The notes under the pieces are model-generated. The model searched no databases. It was not told the origin of the DNA and saw only the letters and a program-made list of their open reading frames with translations. Positions 59,086-64,000 of a stretch of DNA of 64,000 nt are shown piece after piece (position 1 is the first letter of the stretch; every line of letters starts with the position of its first letter). A program made the translations under genes and the position numbers. The stretch is from Achromobacter marplatensis (lineage in GTDB: Bacteria; Pseudomonadota; Gammaproteobacteria; Burkholderiales; Burkholderiaceae_B). The stretch spans positions 39,825 to 103,824 of the forward strand of contig NZ_NJIG01000019.1 of the NCBI RefSeq assembly GCF_002209535.1, given 5' to 3'.

Positions 59086-60069
59086 ATGAGCGAAACCCTT
59101 CTTGATGTGCGCGGACTGCGCACTGCATTCCATACCGAGGCCGGCGCGTATCTGGCGGTCGACGGCGTCGACCTTACCGTGCGCCGCGGCGAAATCGTCG
59201 GTCTGGTCGGCGAATCGGGTTCCGGCAAATCCGTCACCGGCTTCTCGCTGCTGGGCCTGATCGACCCGCCCGGGGAAGTCGTGGACGGCGAAGTGAAGTT
59301 CAAGGGCACCGACCTGCGCAAGCTCTCGGAAGAGCAGATGCGCCAGTTGCGCGGCAACCGCATCGCCATGATCTTCCAGGACCCGCTGATGACGCTCAAC
59401 CCGGTGCTGCGCATCGGCGAGCAGATGATGGAAGCCATCCTGACGCACGAGAACGTGTCGCGCGCGCAAGCGGAAGAACGCTGCCGCGAGGCGCTGGCCA
59501 TGGTCGGCATCCCGTCGCCGGAAAAACGCTTGAAGAGCTATCCGCACGAGTTCTCGGGCGGCATGCGCCAGCGCGTGGCGATCGCCATCGCCATGCTGAA
59601 CAAGCCCGACCTGATCATCTGCGACGAGCCCACCACCGCGCTGGACGTCACCATCCAGGGCCAGATCCTCTACCGCATGCAGGAGATCTGCCGCGAGCAC
59701 AACACCGCGCTGATCTGGATCACCCACGACCTGGGCGTCGTGGCCGAACTGGCCGACCGCGTGGCCGTGATGTATGCCGGCCGCATCGTTGAAAGCGGCC
59801 CGGTCGAACAGGTGCTGGAATCGCCGCGCCACCCCTACACCAAGGGCTTGCTGGATTCGATGCCCGGCGCCACGCAACCCGGCGCACGCTTGCACCAGAT
59901 CAACGGCATGGCGCCCAGCCTGGCCGGCCGCCCGTCGGGCTGTGCGTTCCGCCCGCGTTGCACCCGGGTGATCCCGCGGTGCACCGAACAAGCCCCCTCC
60001 GTCACCACCGAAGGTCCGCGCAGCTATCGCTGTTACGTGCCGATAGCCCGCGAGGCACAAGAAGCATGA
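59086..60069 (+). CDS. Dpp/Opp-type ABC ATPase 1 (DppD-like)
   Basis: Cytosolic ATPase of 327 aa. Walker A is GLVGESGSGKSVTGFSL, the signature EFSGGMRQRVAIAIAM, Walker B LIICDEPTTALDVT. The C-terminal oligopeptide-transporter domain has a Cys-rich segment (SGCAFRPRCTRVIPRCTEQ), which in some homologues holds an iron-sulfur cluster. Start ATG at 59086; the longer frame runs through the repeat. The stop overlaps the next gene by 4 bp. Confidence 0.92.
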   Translation: MSETLLDVRGLRTAFHTEAGAYLAVDGVDLTVRRGEIVGLVGESGSGKSVTGFSLLGLIDPPGEVVDGEVKFKGTDLRKLSEEQMRQLRGNRIAMIFQDPLMTLNPVLRIGEQMMEAILTHENVSRAQAEERCREALAMVGIPSPEKRLKSYPHEFSGGMRQRVAIAIAMLNKPDLIICDEPTTALDVTIQGQILYRMQEICREHNTALIWITHDLGVVAELADRVAVMYAGRIVESGPVEQVLESPRHPYTKGLLDSMPGATQPGARLHQINGMAPSLAGRPSGCAFRPRCTRVIPRCTEQAPSVTTEGPRSYRCYVPIAREAQEA

Positions 60070-61076
60070 GCCAAGCCGATACCCCCGTCATCGAGCTCAA
60101 GAACGTCCACAAGCGCTTCGAGCAGCGACCCGACCTGGCCCAACGCATCCTGGCCCTGACCGGCCGCCCCATCGACCGCCGCACGGTGTATGCCGTCAAC
60201 GGCGTAGACCTGTCCATCAAGCGCGGCGAAGTGGTCGGTCTGGTGGGCGAGTCCGGCTGCGGCAAGTCCACGCTTGGCCGCGTCGTGGCCGGCCTGCATC
60301 GCCAGACCGAAGGCGAACTGCGCTATCTGGGCCAGGACGCCGTGCGCCTGCGCGGCGCTGAAAAGCTGGCCTACACGCTGGGCGTGCAGATGATCTTCCA
60401 GGACCCGCAGGCATCCTTGAACCCGCGTCAGCGCCTGCGCCAGATCCTGGGCGAATCGCTCAAGGTCCACAAACTGGCCCCGCCCGCCGAGATTCCCGGC
60501 CGCATCGACCAGGCCCTGAAGGAAGTGGGCCTGGACGCCGAATACCGCGACCGTTTCCCGCACCAGATCTCGGGCGGGCAGCGCCAGCGCATCGGCATCG
60601 CCCGTGCGCTGATGGTGGCGCCCAAGTTCCTCGTCTGCGACGAACCGGTCGCCGCGCTGGACGTGTCGATCCAGGCGCAGGTGATCAACCTGTTCATGGA
60701 TCTGCGTGAGCAGCACGGCTTCACCTACCTGTTCATCAGCCACGACCTGGGTGTGGTCAAGCACATCTCGGACCGCGTGGCGATCATGTATCTGGGCAAG
60801 ATCGTGGAGATCTCCACCGCGGCCGAGATCTTCGCGCGCGCCAACCACCCCTACACCCAGGCCCTGATGGCCGAAGTGCCGGACGTGGCCCGCCGCGGCC
60901 GCAAGTTCACGCCGATCAAGGGGGAAATCCCGTCGCCGCTGAACCCGCCCCCGGGCTGCACGTTCAACCCCCGTTGCCCCCACGCCATGCCGCGTTGCCG
61001 CGAGCAGGCGCCGGTCCTGAAAGAAATCTCGGCGGGCCATTGGTCGGCCTGTCACCTGAATGAAGCGAGCGCCTGA
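60066..61076 (+). CDS. Dpp/Opp-type ABC ATPase 2 (DppF-like)
   Basis: Cytosolic ATPase of 336 aa, partner of the preceding one. Walker A is GLVGESGCGKSTLGRVV, the signature QISGGQRQRIGIARALM, Walker B FLVCDEPVAALDVS. The C-terminal domain also has the Cys pattern (PGCTFNPRCPHAMPRCREQ). The stop and the start of the hydrolase gene overlap (TGATG). Confidence 0.92.
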   Translation: MSQADTPVIELKNVHKRFEQRPDLAQRILALTGRPIDRRTVYAVNGVDLSIKRGEVVGLVGESGCGKSTLGRVVAGLHRQTEGELRYLGQDAVRLRGAEKLAYTLGVQMIFQDPQASLNPRQRLRQILGESLKVHKLAPPAEIPGRIDQALKEVGLDAEYRDRFPHQISGGQRQRIGIARALMVAPKFLVCDEPVAALDVSIQAQVINLFMDLREQHGFTYLFISHDLGVVKHISDRVAIMYLGKIVEISTAAEIFARANHPYTQALMAEVPDVARRGRKFTPIKGEIPSPLNPPPGCTFNPRCPHAMPRCREQAPVLKEISAGHWSACHLNEASA

Positions 61077-61981
61077 TGAAACCCTCCGACATGTCCAACG
61101 TGGACCGCATCGCCATTGAAATGGGCCATGCGGGCCGCAACGCCATCCTGTACGTGGATGAAGACCGCAACTCCGATCGTCCGTTCAAGCTGCAGACGTA
61201 CCGCCCCTACGGCTACACGCCGGACCGCCCGGTCGTTATCGTGCAGCACGGCGTGCTGCGCAACGGCGACGAATACCGCGACTTCTGGGTCGAGGCTGCC
61301 GACAAGCACAAGCTGCTGATCGTGGCGCTGACGTTCTCCAACGAGATCTGGCCCGGCGTCGAAAGCTACAACAACGGTCGCGTGTTCTCGGCCGGTGGCA
61401 ATCCGCGCCACATCGACGGCTGGACGTATGCGCTGGTGGGCAACGTCATCCGCGACATGATCGACGGCGAAATCACCGACGGCCAGAACATCTACCTATT
61501 CGGCCATTCGGCCGGCGGCCAATTCGTGCACCGCCTGATGAGCAGCCAGTCGCATGCACCGTTCAAGGCCGTCGCGGCCGGCAACCCCGGCTGGTACACG
61601 TTGCCCACGTTCGATTTCCCGTTCCCGGAAGGCATGGACGGCGTCGGCCTGACCGAAGAACATCTGGTGAAGTTGCTGGCTTACCCGATGACCATCCTGG
61701 CGGGCGATCAGGACATCGCGACCGACGACCCCAACCTGCCGTCCGAGCCGGCCGCCATGCGCCAGGGCCCGCACCGCTTTGCGCGTGCGCAGAACTACTA
61801 CGAGTTCGGCAAGAAAGAAGCCAAACGCCGCGGCGTGCCGTTCGGCTGGACGCTGCAAGTGGTGCCCGGCATCGGCCACGACGGCCGCGCCATGTCGGCC
61901 GTGTGCGCCAGCCTGTGGTTCGACGGCAAGATGCCGGATGCCGCCGAACTGGCCCGCCTGGCCGGCCAGCAGGTCGCCTGA
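61076..61981 (+). CDS. alpha/beta hydrolase in peptide-transporter operon
   Basis: Cytosolic hydrolase of 301 aa with the fold of PHB-depolymerase-like/esterase proteins. The first strand is PVVIVQHGVLRNGDEYRDF (oxyanion His-Gly). The nucleophile is in IYLFGHSAGGQFVHRLM (Ser near 144). Acid and base are in LAGDQDIATDD and PGIGHDGRAM. There is no signal peptide. It overlaps the ATPase gene stop and lies 39 bp before the M20 peptidase gene, so it probably works on the imported compound, for example by removing an ester or amide group. Substrate unknown. Confidence 0.82.
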   Translation: MKPSDMSNVDRIAIEMGHAGRNAILYVDEDRNSDRPFKLQTYRPYGYTPDRPVVIVQHGVLRNGDEYRDFWVEAADKHKLLIVALTFSNEIWPGVESYNNGRVFSAGGNPRHIDGWTYALVGNVIRDMIDGEITDGQNIYLFGHSAGGQFVHRLMSSQSHAPFKAVAAGNPGWYTLPTFDFPFPEGMDGVGLTEEHLVKLLAYPMTILAGDQDIATDDPNLPSEPAAMRQGPHRFARAQNYYEFGKKEAKRRGVPFGWTLQVVPGIGHDGRAMSAVCASLWFDGKMPDAAELARLAGQQVA

Positions 61982-62020
61982 TCGCCCTCTTCCTTTCCAT
62001 CGCTGAATACCGATACCGCC

Positions 62021-63151
62021 ATGTCCAACACTCAGAGCACTGAACAGATCGTCGCCGGCATCCAAAGCTGGCTGCAATGCGAATCGCCGTCGAACTTTCC
62101 GGAAGGCATCGCCGCGATGGCGCGCATCATCGCCGACTACGCGGCCGCCGCCGGCCTGACGGTGGAACTGTCGTCGCTGGGCCCCACCACGGGCCCGCTG
62201 CTGTACACCACCAACCGCGCCCCCGGCGACACGCGCCCCGGCATCCTGATCCTGGCGCACATGGACACGGTGCATCCGGTCGGCACGCTGCTGGAGAACC
62301 CGGTGCGCATCGACGGTGACCGCCTCTACGGCCCAGGCAGCTATGACATGAAGGCGGGCATCTACCTGGCGCTGACGGCGCTGGCCGGCGTGGCCCGCCC
62401 GGGCGCGACGCAGCTGCCCGTGGACTTCCTGGTGGTGCCCGACGAAGAAACCGGCAGCCACGCCTCCCGCGTGCACATCGAACGCTTCGCCGCCAACGCC
62501 AAGTACGCGCTGGTCTGCGAACCGGCCCGCCCCAACGGCGGCAAGTGCGTCACCGCGCGCAAGGGCACGGGCATGCTGAACCTGAACGTCAAGGGCCGCC
62601 CGGCCCACGCCGGCATGCAACACGAAAAGGGCCGCAGCGCGATCCGCGAAATGGCACACCAGGTGCTGGCGCTGGAAGCGATGACCGACTACGACCGCGG
62701 CATCACGGTCAGCGTCGGCACCATCGCCGGCGGCACGGTCACCAACACGGTGCCGGCCCTGTGCCGTTGCGTGGTGGATTTCCGCGTGCCGGACATGGGG
62801 GCCGCGGAAGACGTGCTGCGCCGCATGCGCGAGCTGTGCGCGGTGGGTCCGGATGTGGAACTGGACATCAACGTGGAACTGAACCGCCCGCCGATGGTGA
62901 AGACGCAAGCCGCGGCAGACCTGCTGGCACTGGTGCAAGGCTATGCGGACCGGGCAGGTTTCCTGCTGGAAGACGCCCCCATGACCGGCGGCGGCAGCGA
63001 CGCGAACTTCACATCGGCGATGGGGATTCCGACGTTGGACGGTCTGGGCGCCGACGGCGACGGAGCGCATACCTTGAATGAATATATCCTGGTTTCGACG
63101 TTGGAGCAGCGCTTGAAGTTTTGGGAATTGTTGCTTCGGGAATTGGCTTAG
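62021..63151 (+). CDS. M20-family metallopeptidase (glutamate carboxypeptidase-like)
   Basis: Zinc-dependent M20 peptidase of 376 aa resembling glutamate carboxypeptidase (CPG2). The zinc and catalytic residues are in LILAHMDTVHPVG, YGPGSYDMKAG, VVPDEETGSHASR and the final GADGDGAHTLNEYI (His). The dimerisation domain lies in the middle (KGRPAHAGMQHEKGRSAIRE). Last gene of the transporter operon. It would release a C-terminal glutamate or similar residue from the imported peptide or N-acyl compound. It carries no signal peptide, so it acts in the cytosol. Confidence 0.9.
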   Translation: MSNTQSTEQIVAGIQSWLQCESPSNFPEGIAAMARIIADYAAAAGLTVELSSLGPTTGPLLYTTNRAPGDTRPGILILAHMDTVHPVGTLLENPVRIDGDRLYGPGSYDMKAGIYLALTALAGVARPGATQLPVDFLVVPDEETGSHASRVHIERFAANAKYALVCEPARPNGGKCVTARKGTGMLNLNVKGRPAHAGMQHEKGRSAIREMAHQVLALEAMTDYDRGITVSVGTIAGGTVTNTVPALCRCVVDFRVPDMGAAEDVLRRMRELCAVGPDVELDINVELNRPPMVKTQAAADLLALVQGYADRAGFLLEDAPMTGGGSDANFTSAMGIPTLDGLGADGDGAHTLNEYILVSTLEQRLKFWELLLRELA

Positions 63152-63183
63152 GTTTTTTTGTGGCGTTGATGGTTCTTTAGACG

Positions 63184-63345
63184 CCCGTCACGGCGGTCCC
63201 GCGGGAAGTGCGGGTCAACGATTGCGGTCCGGAGCCTTCGCTCCGGACTTCCCCGTCGTCATCTTCGTCACTGCCTGCGGCAGTTCCTTCAGATTCCCTC
63301 GGGCTTATCGACTCCCCGCACTCCCCGCGGGACCACCGTGACGGG
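63184..63345. repeat. 162-bp palindromic element
   Basis: Left arm 63184-63214 (CCCGTCACGGCGGTCCCGCG...) and right arm 63315-63345 (...CGCGGGACCACCGTGACGGG) are inverse copies over 31 bp with two mismatches. Inside are further hairpins: GTCCGGAGC-CTTC-GCTCCGGAC and ACTGCC-TGC-GGCAGT. No convincing gene is inside. It may be a non-autonomous mobile palindrome or encode a structured RNA. The stretch from 63346 to 63513 shows nothing clear. Confidence 0.8.
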
Positions 63346-63513
63346 CTCTGCTGGCTGCAATCTCACCGTCGCTGGGGAGAACCGTGTGCTTGCGTTCTCG
63401 TCAACAATTTTGAGGGGCGAAGGATCTTGCGGTGCCCGCTCCCCGCCGGCCGCGCGGGCGGCCTTGGGGCGCTTACGCATTGTCTTGCGTCGTGATGTGG
63501 TTCATGGTGCTCC

Positions 63514-63661
63514 GTAGGATGGGTGGAGTGCGATCCGGCAGGCCCAAGTACACGGGCGTGTGCCGCACGTAACCCATCATCGATGCCCGCCACCATGATG
63601 GGTTACGCGCGATGGACGCCCGTGTCCTCATGCCAGATTTGCCGCGCTCCACCCATCCTAC
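63514..63661. repeat. GTAGGATGGG palindromic element, copy 5
   Basis: A 148-bp copy with outer arms GTAGGATGGGTGGAGTGCG and CGCGCTCCACCCATCCTAC, and inner arms ACGTAACCCATCAT and ATGATGGGTTACGCG. The centre is shorter than in copies 1 and 3, and the inner arms use GTTACG instead of GTTGCG, so it belongs to a second subtype together with copy 4. From 63662 to 63897 no gene or signal is seen. Confidence 0.88.
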
Positions 63662-63897
63662 GACTCACGATCAGCCGGATCGCATCGACGCCTCGACAAT
63701 GCGTATGCCGAATGCGGCCGCCTGCGCGGTCGCTTGAGGCGGGCCACGCAAATCTCGTCAGTAAACAGAGGCCTGACTGCGCCGCGATCCAAGACTTCCG
63801 TAGCTCGTCGGCGCTGTCGGCGTGACGGCGCGCAACCTTGATGCGCCCGAGGGAATCCGAAGGGAGCCGAAGGCGGACGAGGATTCTATGGTTTGGG

Positions 63898-64000
63898 TCA
63901 ACCTACACCCGGACGCAGTTTCCCGGGATCGAAGGGCTGGCCAGTACGCCAGACTCCGTAAGCGATGCGTAGCAGCTTTCGAGCGATCACAACCAGGGCC
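63898..64000 (-). CDS. IS110-type transposase, C-terminal end (cut by window edge)
   Basis: The last 103 bp on the minus strand are open and translate to 33 residues before a TGA: ALVVIARKLLRIAYGVWRTG then QPFDPGKLRPGVG. The RKLL-x6-V-x5-PFDP pattern is that of the C-terminal end of IS110/IS116/IS902-family transposases. The gene continues beyond the right edge, so completeness cannot be judged. It marks the start of a mobile region after the repeat-rich 0.8 kb. Confidence 0.6.
   Translation of the reverse strand, partial: ALVVIARKLLRIAYGVWRTGQPFDPGKLRPGVG

Noticed and set aside
57067..60060. A 997-codon open frame on the minus strand across the peptide-transporter genes
   Set aside because: It mirrors four well-supported plus-strand genes with clear motifs; long antisense frames are expected at this GC content. 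Its translation is His/Gln/Asp/Arg-rich without domains.
63289..63480. A 63-codon minus-strand frame (starting MRKRPKAARAAGGERAPQ) in the repeat-rich right end
   Set aside because: It runs into the right arm of the palindromic element, has no SD and no known family. It could be a tiny gene but support is too weak to list.
63152..63900. CRISPR array in the repeat-rich right end
   Set aside because: The repeats are single inverted pairs, not regularly spaced direct repeats with spacers, and no cas gene is present.

Overview
The window is 64 kb of high-GC, densely packed chromosome from a member of the Burkholderiales. It most resembles the Alcaligenaceae (Achromobacter/Bordetella type). The grounds are the gene content (two Bug-family periplasmic binding proteins, a metX-metW pair, a betaproteobacterial-type gshA, many LysR and GntR regulators with small catabolic operons), the codon use, and recurring GTAGGATGGGTG palindromic elements. 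The genus is inferred from general resemblance; no search was run.

Layout. 1-3.8 kb: copper-resistance operon (CopI-like cupredoxin, copA, copB, DUF411/CopG) behind a CopR-like box. 3.8-10 kb: serA, a LysR regulator divergent from a VOC protein, the 5-oxoprolinase genes pxpB-pxpC-pxpA, and a GntR regulator. 10-21.6 kb: housekeeping and stress genes (TRIC-type channel, universal stress protein behind an FNR/Anr-type box, AmpG-like permease, metW-metX, Ldh-family dehydrogenase, AEC transporter, orphan LuxR-type HTH protein, lipoprotein, hydrolase, gshA, lipocalin). 21.9-33.5 kb: a catabolic region on the minus strand, with a desuccinylase/aspartoacylase-like enzyme, a Bug protein, a LysR regulator, then a long collinear set (gentisate-dioxygenase-like bicupin, FAH-family hydrolase, complete Liv-type ABC importer, GntR regulator, esterase). 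It reads as uptake and ring cleavage of an aromatic acid. 33.6-38.1 kb: an 81-aa protein behind a good LexA/SOS box, then a sigma-54 activator with a PrpR-type sensor domain, divergent from a near-perfect -24/-12 promoter that drives a Bug protein and a quinone oxidoreductase. 38.2-41.9 kb: two overlapping unknown genes, a DUF1294 membrane protein, an orphan fimbrial-adhesin-like gene of unlike base composition, tRNA-Arg(CCG) and a diheme cytochrome c5.

42-50.7 kb: an acyl-CoA catabolism divergon around a TetR regulator with a 28-bp palindromic operator. On one side are the acyl-CoA dehydrogenase, class III CoA transferase and 3-hydroxyacyl-CoA dehydrogenase; on the other are a nitronate-monooxygenase-like flavoprotein and an enoyl-CoA hydratase. 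A second hydratase-family gene and nnrD follow. 50.8-63.2 kb: a 77-aa protein under a promoter with twin palindromes, then a peptide-type (family 5) ABC importer locus with two paralogous binding proteins, a LysR regulator, a second desuccinylase-like enzyme, BCDF transport components, an alpha/beta hydrolase and an M20 carboxypeptidase. The last 0.8 kb is non-coding and repeat-rich and ends in the C-terminus of an IS110-type transposase cut by the window edge.

The least explained objects are the SOS-box small protein (33.6 kb), the orphan adhesin beside tRNA-Arg (39.7 kb), the sigma-54/PrpR-N unit (34-38 kb), the small protein under paired TAGGGTT..CCCTA palindromes (50.8 kb), and two palindromic element families, one of which supplies the stop codons of serA and of the universal stress gene. 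No CRISPR array, prophage, rRNA or complete insertion sequence was seen.
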